Source of the DNA: JANWVO01 sp037446555
Lineage (GTDB): Bacteria > Acidobacteriota > Terriglobia > Bryobacterales > Bryobacteraceae
Direction: 5' to 3'
Assembly (NCBI GenBank): GCA_037446555.1
Contig: JBBIIK010000007.1
Coordinates: 1 to 64,000 of the forward strand
Length of the DNA stretch: 64,000 nt
In this document: one piece after another, positions 43,303 through 52,050 of the stretch
Numbering within the stretch: position 1 is the first letter of the stretch
Layout of the letters: every line of letters starts with the position of its first letter
Position numbers and translations under genes: made by a program
The notes under the pieces: generated by a model
Told to the model about the DNA's origin: nothing
Databases searched by the model: none
The model's input: only the letters and a program-made list of their open reading frames with translations

Positions 43303-44544
43303 ATGAACAGGAAATTCTACGGCCCCTGGGTCGTATTCGCCGCTTTCATCACTTTCGGCCTGTCCACCGGGCTGCCCTATTACAACGTCTCGTTCTTCTA
43401 CGATTACTTCAACCGCGACTTCGGCTGGTCTCGCGAACAGATCACGCTCGGCTTCCCGCTCGCCGTTGCCCTCACGCTGTGGACGGGTCCGCTCCTCATC
43501 CACCGCTTCAGCCCCCGCAAGCTCATCCTCGTGGGCACGTTCCTAACCTTCTGCGCCTTGGCCGGCTTCGGGCTGATGCCCGGCATGCTCGGCGTCTACT
43601 ACCTGCTCTGGGTCGTTTACACGATCGGCTACTTCTTCTCCGGCCCGCCGCCGCACCAGTTCATCGTCTCCAACTGGTACCGGCGCAACCGCGGCAAGGC
43701 GATGGCCGTCGTCTATGTCGGCGTCGGCGTCATCGGCTCGCTCGGCAGCTTCCTGGCCAAGCCGCTCACCGAGTGGTTCGGCTACCACATGGCCCTCGTC
43801 ATCCTCGGCCTGATGCTCTTCCTGGCTTGGCCTCTGGTGATCTTCGTGATGCGCGACCACCCACGCGAGATGGGCCAGAACCCCGACGGCGACACCGAGC
43901 CTCCGGCGGAACAAGCGGTCGAGCCGCAGAGCTTCCGGTGGCTGCTCTCCAAGCCTGCCTTCTGGCTCCTGCTGGTCGGCAGCGTCTGCTCCATCGGTAG
44001 CATCGGCGCCGTCAACTTCCACATGAAGTTCGTCTTCCTCGACCAGGGATTCCAGCCTGGCCCTCATGCCGACGGCGCCTGGCGCACGGCTTCCATCCTG
44101 ATCCTCTGGTCCTCCATCGCCGGACGCCTCGGCATGGGCTACCTGGCGGACCGCTTCGCCAAGAAATGGGTGATGTTCATCACCTACTTCATCGTGGCTG
44201 CCACCATTCCCCTCCTTCTCCACGTGCATCCCGGCCACGAGGCCTGGCTTTACATCTTTGCCGTGATGTTCGGCTTCGGCATGGGCGCAGATTACATGCT
44301 CATCCCGCTGATGGCCGCCGAGGCTTTCGGCGTCAACACCCTGCCCAAGGCGATGTCCGTCATCCTGCCCGCCGACACCATCGGCCAGACCTGGTTCCCC
44401 TATCTGGTCTCCCACCTGCGCACTCTGATGGGAAGCTATGACAGGGCCCTCATGGTCGTTCTCGCCATCGCCATGACTGGCGCCCTGGCCATCGCCCTGC
44501 TGCCGAACACGAAGGTGCTGGGAGAGAAAAACCGGATCCGCTAG
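43303..44544 (+). CDS. MFS transporter (OFA/monocarboxylate-like)
   Basis: A 413-residue, 12-helix major facilitator. FGLSTGLPYYNVSFFYDYFNRDFGWSREQITLGF is the usual start of OFA/MCT-like members; NWYRRNRGKAMAVVYVGVGVIGSLG and GRLGMGYLADRFAKKWVM are the A-like loop motifs. A long cytoplasmic loop (about residues 188-210) separates the halves. Members carry carboxylates such as oxalate, formate or other monocarboxylates. It is framed by an SDR and an OYE-type enzyme, so it probably imports their substrate. Confidence 0.88.
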   Translation: MNRKFYGPWVVFAAFITFGLSTGLPYYNVSFFYDYFNRDFGWSREQITLGFPLAVALTLWTGPLLIHRFSPRKLILVGTFLTFCALAGFGLMPGMLGVYYLLWVVYTIGYFFSGPPPHQFIVSNWYRRNRGKAMAVVYVGVGVIGSLGSFLAKPLTEWFGYHMALVILGLMLFLAWPLVIFVMRDHPREMGQNPDGDTEPPAEQAVEPQSFRWLLSKPAFWLLLVGSVCSIGSIGAVNFHMKFVFLDQGFQPGPHADGAWRTASILILWSSIAGRLGMGYLADRFAKKWVMFITYFIVAATIPLLLHVHPGHEAWLYIFAVMFGFGMGADYMLIPLMAAEAFGVNTLPKAMSVILPADTIGQTWFPYLVSHLRTLMGSYDRALMVVLAIAMTGALAIALLPNTKVLGEKNRIR

Positions 44545-44552
44545 ACCGATTC

Positions 44553-45983
44553 ATGCGCTTTTTCACATACAAATCCCTGGAAGAACTCGAAGCCGCAGCC
44601 CGCGCGCTCGGCGCCTCGCACATCCGCTTCATCCACGACAAGGCCCGCGTGCAGGAGCTGCTGGCGCGCAAGGTGCAGGCGGGTCCCTTCACCGTCGGCA
44701 ACTCCATGGCCATCCACCCTATGGAAGGCTGCGACGGCACGCTCGACGGTCGCCCGGACGAACTCACCTGGCGGCGCTATGAGCGCTTCGCCCGCGGCGG
44801 GGCCAAGCTCATCTGGTTCGAAGCCACCGCTGTGCGCGCCGACGGACGCGCCAACACCCGCCAGGTGATGCTCGACCGCAATACCGTGGATGACTTCGCC
44901 CGGCTCCTACAAATGATGCGGCGCGCGCACAAGGAGGAGTGGGGCACGGCGGACGACCTGCTGATCCCGGTGCAGCTCACGCACTCCGGCCGCTACTCCC
45001 ACCCCGTGCGCATCATCGCCTATCACAACCCGCTGATCGACGAAAAGACCGGCACGCCGCCAGACTATCCGGTGATCAGCGACGAGGAACTCGAGCGGCT
45101 GGAAGACGTCTACGTCGAGGCCGCCGGGCTCGCCTTGCAGGCTGGTTTTCAGGCTGTCGACATCAAGGCCACACACGGCTACGTGCTCAGCGAGCTGCTC
45201 GGCGCGAAGACGCGCGACGGCCGCTACGGCGGGCCACTGGAAAATCGAACAAGATTCTTCAAAAATGTTTTCGGCAAGATTCGCGCGAAATACGGCCGTA
45301 GCTTGATGCTCGCGGTCCGCCTCGGCTGCTTCGACGGCGTGCCCTACGTCACGGACCCGGAGACGGGGCGCGGCAAGCCGCTCCCTTACCCCGTGCCCTA
45401 CCCGTGGGGCTGGGGCGTGAACCCCATGAATCCCCTGGAACCGGATCTGACCGAGGTCAAACAGGCCATCGCCTGGTTCCGCGAATGGGGCATGGAACTG
45501 CTGAACGTGTCCCTCGGCAGCCCCTATTACAACCCCCACATCGGACGCCCGTTTGAAAAGCCCGACGAGGGCAACTACGAGGAACCGGAGCACCCACTCC
45601 TCGGCGTCGGCCGCCACTTCCGCGTCGCCGGCGGACTGCAGCGCGCCTTCCCGGAGCTGCCGATGGTCGGCGCCGGCTATAGCTGGCTCCAGAAGTACTT
45701 CATCCATGCTGGCGCCGCCAATCTCGAAGACGGCAACATCCGCTTCGTGGGCATCGGCCGCGGCGCTCTCACCTACGCCGACTTCGCCCGCGATGTGATC
45801 GAGAAAGGCGAGCTGGACGAGTCGCGCGTCTGCAAGACGCTCACCTACTGCACCTATCTGATGCGCCAGAAGCACAACGATCTGGGACAGTTCCCCACCG
45901 GATGCCCGCCCTTCGACAAGACTGTCTACGGGCCCATCATGAAACAGGCGCGGGAGATGAAGCGCCGCATGCAGGGCGGCTGA
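44553..45983 (+). CDS. Old yellow enzyme-like NADH:flavin oxidoreductase
   Basis: A 476-residue FMN-binding TIM barrel. GPFTVGNSMAIHPMEGCDGTLDGRPDELTWRRYERFARGG is the N-terminal family block, LIPVQLTHSGRYSHP the substrate-proximal strand, FQAVDIKATHGYVLSELLGAKTRDGRYGGPLENRTRF the diagnostic block, and MVGAGYSWLQKYF the phosphate-binding strand. A C-terminal Cys-containing segment (CKTLTYCTYLMRQ) is present but no second flavin domain is. It likely reduces an activated C=C bond or demethylates a small organic. It follows the MFS gene by 8 bases. Confidence 0.9.
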   Translation: MRFFTYKSLEELEAAARALGASHIRFIHDKARVQELLARKVQAGPFTVGNSMAIHPMEGCDGTLDGRPDELTWRRYERFARGGAKLIWFEATAVRADGRANTRQVMLDRNTVDDFARLLQMMRRAHKEEWGTADDLLIPVQLTHSGRYSHPVRIIAYHNPLIDEKTGTPPDYPVISDEELERLEDVYVEAAGLALQAGFQAVDIKATHGYVLSELLGAKTRDGRYGGPLENRTRFFKNVFGKIRAKYGRSLMLAVRLGCFDGVPYVTDPETGRGKPLPYPVPYPWGWGVNPMNPLEPDLTEVKQAIAWFREWGMELLNVSLGSPYYNPHIGRPFEKPDEGNYEEPEHPLLGVGRHFRVAGGLQRAFPELPMVGAGYSWLQKYFIHAGAANLEDGNIRFVGIGRGALTYADFARDVIEKGELDESRVCKTLTYCTYLMRQKHNDLGQFPTGCPPFDKTVYGPIMKQAREMKRRMQGG

Positions 45984-45989
45984 CGGGCC

Positions 45990-48395
45990 TTACTCGCGTA
46001 GCGCTGCGGCCGGGTCCAGCCGGGCAGCGCGCAGCGCCGGAGCCACGGCCGCGGCGGCGGTGATCGCTGCCAGCAGCAACGCCACCCCGCCATAAACGGC
46101 CAGGTCGAACGCCCGCACTCCGTACACCATTTTCTCCAGCATGATGCCCGCCAGAGGCGAAGCGGCCAGCCCGCACAGCGCCCCGATGCCAGCCAGCGAA
46201 AGCCCGTAGCGCAGCACCATCGCGCAGATCTTGTCCGGCGTGGCCCCGAGCGCCATGCGCACTCCGATCTCGCGCCGCCGCTGCGCCACCGACAGCGCCA
46301 GAACGCCATAGAGTCCCACCGCGGAAAGCAGGATCGCCACCAACGAGAACGCCCCGAACAGCGTCAGTGCCGCCGTATGCTGCCCGGTGGAACGCGCCAC
46401 GCGCGTCCTCAGCTCGCTCACCTGATCCACCGCCACATCGGGCGCCAGCGCCGCCAGGGTTTTCGTGACAGCGGGCGCCACCTGCCGCGGCGGGCCAGCC
46501 GTCTTCAACGCGAAGATCGGGAACGGCCACGGCCGCTGCGTGAACGATTCATACATCATGGCCCGCCGCGCGTTGTCGGGCCGGTCGAACGCGATGTCTC
46601 CCACCACACCAATGATCGTGCCCCTGGATTGCTCCCCCATCAGCACATACTCGATCTCCCGTCCGACGGGATCCTGACCAGGGAAATACTGGTCGCGGAA
46701 CGTTTCGGAAATGATCAGCACCTTGGGCGCGTCCCTCGTGTCGCTCTCGGCGAAGTCGCGCCCGGTGCGCATCTCTGCGCCGATCGTGGAGAAATAGCCG
46801 GGCGAAACCGTGTTGTACGCCACCAGCTGGAGCTCGCCCGCCTCGGCATGGCCCGGAATGCGGAACATGCACGGCCAGTTGACGTTCGACAACGGCGGGT
46901 AGGCGGCCATTGACGCTTGCAGCACACCCGGCAGTGCCCTCAGCCGCTCCAACGCCTCGCGCTGGAATGCCTCCCGTGCCGCATCATCCGGATAGGCTGC
47001 CTCCGGCAGCATGGTTCTCAGCAGCAGCACATTGTCGGGCCGGAAGCCCATGTCGGCGCTCGACAGGCGGTGATAGCTCCTCCACAGCAGACCCGAGCCC
47101 ACCAAAAGCACCGTGCACAACGCCACTTCCAACCCCACCAGCGCGCCCCGCAGCCAGCGCCGCCCGCGCCCCGCCGACGCTCCCCGTGACTCCTCGTTCA
47201 ACGCCGTCGCCAGATCCAGCCGCAGCACGCTTACCGCCGGCGCCAACCCGAACAGGATCCCCGCCGCCACGGAAATGCCCAGGGCAAACAACAGCCCGTG
47301 CCAGCTCAGCTCCGCCTGGTCCATCCGCGGAAGCCTCATCCCCGGCCACGCCTTCAGCCCCCTCAGCGCCCAGCCTGCCGCCACCGTCCCCACGGCGCCG
47401 CCCAGCAGGGCCAGCAGAACGCTCTCCGTGATCATCTGGCGGAACACCCGTATCTGCGATGCGCCCAGCGCCGCGCGGATGGCCATCTCCCGCAACCTCG
47501 ACGACGCGCGCGCCAGCAGCAGCCCCGCCAGATTCGCGCACGCCAGCAACAGCACCAACGCCACGGCCAGCGACAGCACCGTCAACGGCTGGTGAGCATT
47601 CCCGCGCCAGAATTCGGCCGCCGGCACCAGATAACCCTCCCGGTTCCGGCTGCTCTGTGGCGTCTCTTCTCCCAAGCGGCGGTAAATGGCCCGGATTTCC
47701 TCGTTCGCCTGCTCCTTCGTCGCGCCCCCTTTCAGGCGGACCGCAACTACCATCGAACGCCGCTCATACGCCTCCACCATGTCGCGCGTGACCGGCAGCG
47801 GCACCACTGCATCCGGCAACTGGATCTCGCCAGGCAGCGAGGGCAGAATGCCCGCCACCACGTGCGTCTCCTTCTCCATCTCCACCGTCTTGCCCAGCAG
47901 TCCCAGGTCGCCGCCCAGCCGGTCCGTCCAGAAACGCTGCATGAAATACACAGCCTGGTTCCGCCCGCTCTGGTATTCCTCCGGCTGGAACGGTCTGCCC
48001 ACCATCAGCTTCAGCCCCAGCGCGTCGAAGAATTCCGGACTGGCAAATCCTCCGATCACATACATCGACCGCCCGTTCCATTTCAGATTGAATGGCTGGC
48101 CCAGAATGGCGCCCACCGCCTCGGCGCTCGCAATGCCTTTCTCGAGCGAAAGGTATTCGAGCATATTGGGCAGAACCGGCTCTCCGCCGCTCATGTCCCT
48201 CACGCGGACGAAGAAAAGCCGGTCGGCTTCCGGGTAAGGCAGCGGCTTGAGGAGCACGCTGTCCACTACGCTGAAAATCGCCGTGTTGGCGGCGACTCCG
48301 AGGGCTAGGAGCAAGGTTGCCACAGCGGTGAACAGCGGCTGCCTCAACAACTGCCTCAGGCCGTATCGGATGTCATGGGAAAAACCGGAAAACAT
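45990..48395 (-). CDS. MacB-like ABC transporter permease (ADOP family)
   Basis: An 801-residue permease with two FtsX and two MacB periplasmic domains. IRYGLRQLLRQPLFTAVATLLLALGVAANTAIFSVVDSVLLKPLPYPEADRLFFV is the Acidobacteria-typical duplicated orphan permease (ADOP) start. The first FtsX unit ends near LRGLKAWPGMRLPRM, and the second contains LLSAVGLYGVLALSVAQRRREIGVRMALGATP. It has no ATPase domain, but a LolD-type ATPase and an adaptor lie upstream, so here it is probably part of a complete tripartite exporter or lipoprotein/peptide system. Confidence 0.9.
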   Translation of the reverse strand: MFSGFSHDIRYGLRQLLRQPLFTAVATLLLALGVAANTAIFSVVDSVLLKPLPYPEADRLFFVRVRDMSGGEPVLPNMLEYLSLEKGIASAEAVGAILGQPFNLKWNGRSMYVIGGFASPEFFDALGLKLMVGRPFQPEEYQSGRNQAVYFMQRFWTDRLGGDLGLLGKTVEMEKETHVVAGILPSLPGEIQLPDAVVPLPVTRDMVEAYERRSMVVAVRLKGGATKEQANEEIRAIYRRLGEETPQSSRNREGYLVPAAEFWRGNAHQPLTVLSLAVALVLLLACANLAGLLLARASSRLREMAIRAALGASQIRVFRQMITESVLLALLGGAVGTVAAGWALRGLKAWPGMRLPRMDQAELSWHGLLFALGISVAAGILFGLAPAVSVLRLDLATALNEESRGASAGRGRRWLRGALVGLEVALCTVLLVGSGLLWRSYHRLSSADMGFRPDNVLLLRTMLPEAAYPDDAAREAFQREALERLRALPGVLQASMAAYPPLSNVNWPCMFRIPGHAEAGELQLVAYNTVSPGYFSTIGAEMRTGRDFAESDTRDAPKVLIISETFRDQYFPGQDPVGREIEYVLMGEQSRGTIIGVVGDIAFDRPDNARRAMMYESFTQRPWPFPIFALKTAGPPRQVAPAVTKTLAALAPDVAVDQVSELRTRVARSTGQHTAALTLFGAFSLVAILLSAVGLYGVLALSVAQRRREIGVRMALGATPDKICAMVLRYGLSLAGIGALCGLAASPLAGIMLEKMVYGVRAFDLAVYGGVALLLAAITAAAAVAPALRAARLDPAAALRE

Positions 48396-48473
48396 CGCCT
48401 TCTCCCCGCGCCGCTTCTCAATGCATTTTGCAGCTCGCCAGGTGGAACCCCATCCCTTCGCGCCCTGAAATCC

Positions 48474-49193
48474 TCACAGCACGGCGGCCTGCCCTGCGGG
48501 CACGATCCGCCCGTCGAAAAGGTGAATCGTTCGCTGCGCCCGCCGGGCAAACCGCGGGTCGTGCGTGACCATGCAAATAGTGGAGCCGGAAGTGTGCAAT
48601 TCGCTCAGCAGGTCCATCACGGATTCACTGTTGGCGGAATCCAGATTCCCCGTGGGCTCGTCAGCGAGCAAAATCGCCGGCTTGCCCGCCAGCGCCCTCG
48701 CCACAGCCGTTCTCTGCTGCTGCCCGCCGGAGAGTTGCGATGGATAATGCTTCAGCCTCTGGGCCATGCCCACACGCTCCAGCGCCTTCAGCGCCATTCG
48801 CCTCCGCTCCGCCGCCGGCACGCCCCGGTACACCAGCGGCAATTCTACGTTCTCTAGAACCGTCAGGTCGCCGATCAGATTGAATGCCTGAAAGATGAAC
48901 CCGATTTCCAGGTTCCGGATGCGCGCCCGTTCGGCAATGCCGATGTCATGCACAGGCCTGCCTTTCAGCCAGTATTCGCCCCGCGTCGGCGCCTCCAGAA
49001 GCCCCAGCACCGCCAGCAGAGTCGACTTGCCACACCCGCTCGGTCCTGCGATCGACACGAATTCGCCCGTTTGAATCTCGAGATCGACCCCTTCGAGCGC
49101 GTGCGTTTCTACCTCTTCGGTCAGAAAAACCTTGGAAATTCCCTTCAGGCGAATCAACAATCCGTTCTCATTGGGCGGCTTGTCCGGCATCAT
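48474..49193 (-). CDS. ABC transporter ATP-binding protein (MacB/LolD type)
   Basis: A 239-residue ATPase. Walker A is GPSGCGKST, the Q-loop is GFIFQAFNLI, the signature is LSGGQQQR, Walker B is ILLADEPTGNLDS and the H-loop is MVTHDPR. LIGDLTVLENVELPLVYRGV is typical of the LolD/MacB group. ATG 49193 has a second in-frame ATG directly after it, preceded by a GGATTGG. It lies between the adaptor and the permease and drives the exporter. Confidence 0.93.
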   Translation of the reverse strand: MMPDKPPNENGLLIRLKGISKVFLTEEVETHALEGVDLEIQTGEFVSIAGPSGCGKSTLLAVLGLLEAPTRGEYWLKGRPVHDIGIAERARIRNLEIGFIFQAFNLIGDLTVLENVELPLVYRGVPAAERRRMALKALERVGMAQRLKHYPSQLSGGQQQRTAVARALAGKPAILLADEPTGNLDSANSESVMDLLSELHTSGSTICMVTHDPRFARRAQRTIHLFDGRIVPAGQAAVL

Positions 49194-49194
49194 C

Positions 49195-49213
49195 CAATCC
49201 TGAATTTGGATTG
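49195..49213. repeat. Inverted repeat CAATCC-N7-GGATTG at the ATPase start
   Basis: Perfect 6-base arms (49195-49200 and 49208-49213) surround 7 bases, immediately upstream of the ATPase gene on the minus strand. An AT-rich GATAATATAAC lies next to it. It could be an operator or could affect initiation. Confidence 0.35.
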
Positions 49214-49235
49214 CCTGTTATATTATCACCAAACG

Positions 49236-50495
49236 TCAACGGATTGTAAGCCTGTCGGCTCCTTCATACGCCGATAAATCGGATAGGATCACGCGGTCGC
49301 CCGCACGAAGACCTTCCAGAATTTCGATCGTTCGCACGGACGCCCTTCCCGCGCGTACCTGCGTGCGTACTGCCTCTTTTCCGTCGGAAGAAAGTCGGAA
49401 AAGTGAAAGCATCGTGTTCGGCTGGGCGAATGCGGGCCGCTGGATCTGCAACGCCTGGGGCAGCTTCTCGATTTCGATCACCGCCTCCACGTTGAGATCC
49501 GGCCTCGCCCCCGGCGGCAGCTCCCCCTCCAGCCGCACGTCCACAAGAACATTGCCCGCCGTCGACGCAGGATCGATCCGCGCCACCCGCCCCGGCACGG
49601 TGCCGTTCCGCGTGTCAACAACCGCTGGCTGCCCTTCGGCCACGTCCTTCGCCTGCACCTCCGGAATCCGGATTTGCGCCTTCAGCCGCTCCGGCTGCGC
49701 CACCTTGGCCAGCACAGTCCCCGCCGTCACCCTCTGCCCCACCTCCACCGGCATCTGCTGCAACACGCCCGCCGTGCCCGTCTTCACCCTCAGGCTTTCC
49801 ACCTGCTTCCTCTTCAGCTCGGACGCCGCCCGCAACTTCTCGATCAGCACGCGCTGCGCCGCCAGCTGCGCCTCCGAACTCGCCGTGCTGATCTCCAGAC
49901 GCTTCTTCTCGATCTCGAGCCGCTTCCGCGCCTCGTCGGCCACCGCGCGCGACAATTTCACGTTCAGCTCCGCCGCCAGCCCCTCCTTGCCCAGCGCGGC
50001 GTCGTTGTCCGCCTTCAACTGCGCCTGCACAAATTCGCTTTCCACCTTCGCCACTGCCGCGCGCAAATCCAGTTGAGCCGATTCCAGCTTTACCCTCAGA
50101 TCGCGCAGGTTCGCCTCCGCCGCCCGCAGCTGCCAGCGAAGATCGTCCGCCGCCAGCTCCAGTTCAGGATTCGACAGCACCACCAGCACCGTGTCCGGGC
50201 GCACCGCCGCTCCCGGCCGCAGCAGGATCTTCTCCACGCGGCCCTCCTGCGGCGCCGGAATCCACACTATTTCCTCTGGCACCAGAGTGCCCAGCCCCCG
50301 CGCCTGCCGCACCAGCGGAGCCAGCTTCACCGTGTCCACCCACAGGCTGCCCCGGTCCACCTCCGGCGCCGCCGGCTTGGCCCGGCTCAGCCGCCACGCT
50401 CCCGCCGCAAGCAGCATCGCCACGGCCGCTACAAGAAGCCCAACGCGCACCGCCCTTCTTCTGCCAGCCCCCTGCCTCGCTACATCCATGCCCAT
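49236..50495 (-). CDS. Periplasmic adaptor (HlyD/RND-type membrane fusion protein)
   Basis: About 419 residues: an N-terminal membrane helix (VGLLVAAVAMLLAAGAW), a biotinyl/lipoyl-like half (IVWIPAPQEGRVEKILLRPGAAVRPDTVLVVLSNPEL), a long coiled coil (about 120-230; ELAADDLRWQLRAAEANLRDLRVKLESAQ to EKLRAASELKRKQVESLRV), the second lipoyl half (GTAGVLQQMPVEVGQRVTAG) and beta-barrel and membrane-proximal domains. ATG 50495 is chosen before the basic leader; longer starts are Arg-rich and antisense-like. It links the ABC permease to an outer-membrane channel not encoded here. Confidence 0.87.
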   Translation of the reverse strand: MGMDVARQGAGRRRAVRVGLLVAAVAMLLAAGAWRLSRAKPAAPEVDRGSLWVDTVKLAPLVRQARGLGTLVPEEIVWIPAPQEGRVEKILLRPGAAVRPDTVLVVLSNPELELAADDLRWQLRAAEANLRDLRVKLESAQLDLRAAVAKVESEFVQAQLKADNDAALGKEGLAAELNVKLSRAVADEARKRLEIEKKRLEISTASSEAQLAAQRVLIEKLRAASELKRKQVESLRVKTGTAGVLQQMPVEVGQRVTAGTVLAKVAQPERLKAQIRIPEVQAKDVAEGQPAVVDTRNGTVPGRVARIDPASTAGNVLVDVRLEGELPPGARPDLNVEAVIEIEKLPQALQIQRPAFAQPNTMLSLFRLSSDGKEAVRTQVRAGRASVRTIEILEGLRAGDRVILSDLSAYEGADRLTIR

Positions 50496-50583
50496 GTTTC
50501 GCCGGCGGCGGGACGCCCCTGCCGCTTTCACAAATGTATCCGATTCCCGCCCTGCGTGCGTGGAAAACCTTGAGAATCCGGCC

Positions 50584-51939
50584 TCAATAATGCCAGTCGG
50601 CCGCCGCCACCGCGTACCGCGCGAACGACTTCCGGTCGGACAACAGCGCCGAAATCTGTTCCGCGTCGAGCGGCAGTCCCACGTAATAGCCTTGCACCAG
50701 ATCGCACCGCGCCGCGCGGACCAGTTCGAACTCCTCTTCCGTCTCCACGCCCTCCGCCACCACCTGCAGCCCGCGGTTGTGCGCCAGCACCGTGATCGTA
50801 TGGACCACCGGCAGCGTGCCGCCAGGCTGCGCGATCTGCCGCACAAAGGAACGGTCCACCTTGATCTTGTCCAGCGGCAGCCGGTGCAAGTACGCCAGCG
50901 GCGAATAGCCGACGCCAAAATCGTCGATCGCGATCCGCACGCCCAGCTTCCGAAGCTCTGCCATCCGCCGCGCCGACTGCTCAATGTCAGCCAGAATGCA
51001 GCTCTCGGTGACCTCCAGCTCCAGTCCGTCTCCGCGGACGCCCGTCTCGGCGAGAATCCGCTTCACCGTCTCCACGAAATCCGGCGAAGCGAACTGCTGC
51101 GGACTCACGTTCACCGCCATGCACACCGCCCGGTTCCCGCCCGCCGACCACCGGGCCGCCTGCGCGCACGCTTCGCGCAGCACCCACTCGCCGATCGGCG
51201 TGATGACGCCCGTTTCCTCCGCCAAACGGATGAACGTCTCCGTGTCCACGTGGCCAAGATCGGCGGAGTTCCACACCAGCAGCGCCTCCACCGCCCGCAC
51301 CTGCCCGTCACGGTCCACCTGCGGCTGGAACCGCAGCGACAGCTCCTGCCTTTCGATGGCGCGGTGCAGGGCGTTCTCCAGCTGGAAACGCTCCATCTGG
51401 GGCTGCGCCTCCGCGGGCTTGCTCCATTCGATCGCGTTCCCGCTCCGCGCTTTGGCTTCCATCATGGCCGCCGACGCCCGCCGCAACAACGTCTCCCCGT
51501 CGGTCCCGTTTGCAGGGTGCATGGCCAACCCGACGCTGGCCGTCATCCGGAACTCATGGCCCAGCACCACCAGGGGCCGCCCGATCCATTCCAGGAGTTC
51601 CGACGCCTGTTCCAGCGCTCCCCGGCGCGTCGCCGCTTCCAGCAGCACCGCAAACTCGTCACCCCCCAAATGCCCCACCGCCCTGCCGCGCGCGAAGGAC
51701 AAAACCCGGCGGGAAAGCTCCTGCAGCGCCAGGTCGCCGGCGCGGTAACTCAACAACTGGTTGATCCTGCGGAAACGGTTCACCCCCGCCACGCAAACCG
51801 TAAAGCGTTTCTTCGGGTGCGCCGCGATCCGCTGATCCAGAACCGCCTCAAACTTTCCGCCATCCGTCAGCCTCTGTTCATGGCGCGTACCCGCCGGGCG
51901 GCTGCGCGGCTCACGCCGGGGAGATGCTGGATTTGTCAT
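50584..51939 (-). CDS. GGDEF-EAL domain protein (cyclic di-GMP turnover)
   Basis: About 451 residues. The GGDEF domain (about 30-190) has an intact LGGDEFAVLLE. The EAL domain (about 200-440) has EALLVW, AVNVSPQQF, LEVTESCILAD, IDDFGVGYSPLAYL, IKVDRSFV, AEGVET and QGYYVGLPL, so the phosphodiesterase residues look intact. No sensory N-terminal domain is present; the first 30 residues are Arg/Pro-rich. ATG 51939 has AAGAG close upstream. Two opposite activities are possible, with the phosphodiesterase the more likely output. Located upstream of the adaptor gene with an 88-base gap. Confidence 0.88.
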   Translation of the reverse strand: MTNPASPRREPRSRPAGTRHEQRLTDGGKFEAVLDQRIAAHPKKRFTVCVAGVNRFRRINQLLSYRAGDLALQELSRRVLSFARGRAVGHLGGDEFAVLLEAATRRGALEQASELLEWIGRPLVVLGHEFRMTASVGLAMHPANGTDGETLLRRASAAMMEAKARSGNAIEWSKPAEAQPQMERFQLENALHRAIERQELSLRFQPQVDRDGQVRAVEALLVWNSADLGHVDTETFIRLAEETGVITPIGEWVLREACAQAARWSAGGNRAVCMAVNVSPQQFASPDFVETVKRILAETGVRGDGLELEVTESCILADIEQSARRMAELRKLGVRIAIDDFGVGYSPLAYLHRLPLDKIKVDRSFVRQIAQPGGTLPVVHTITVLAHNRGLQVVAEGVETEEEFELVRAARCDLVQGYYVGLPLDAEQISALLSDRKSFARYAVAAADWHY

Positions 51940-52014
51940 TCTCTTGCCACAAGCCGCACACTTTATTTTCCCGCATATTCGTGTGCATTGCCCGCCAAAA
52001 TTCTCTCGCGATTG

Positions 52015-52050
52015 GACTAGAACCACTAGTCTTCGGGAGATTCCCTAGTC
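52015..52050. repeat. Triple CTAGTC/GACTAG cluster
   Basis: GACTAG (52015-52020) and CTAGTC (52026-52031) form a perfect dyad with a 5-base spacer, and another CTAGTC lies at 52045-52050 over the stop codon of the amidase-like gene. CTAG is normally rare in bacterial DNA, so three copies in 36 bases stand out. The cluster lies about 75 bases upstream of the GGDEF-EAL gene and could be an operator for it. Confidence 0.4.
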
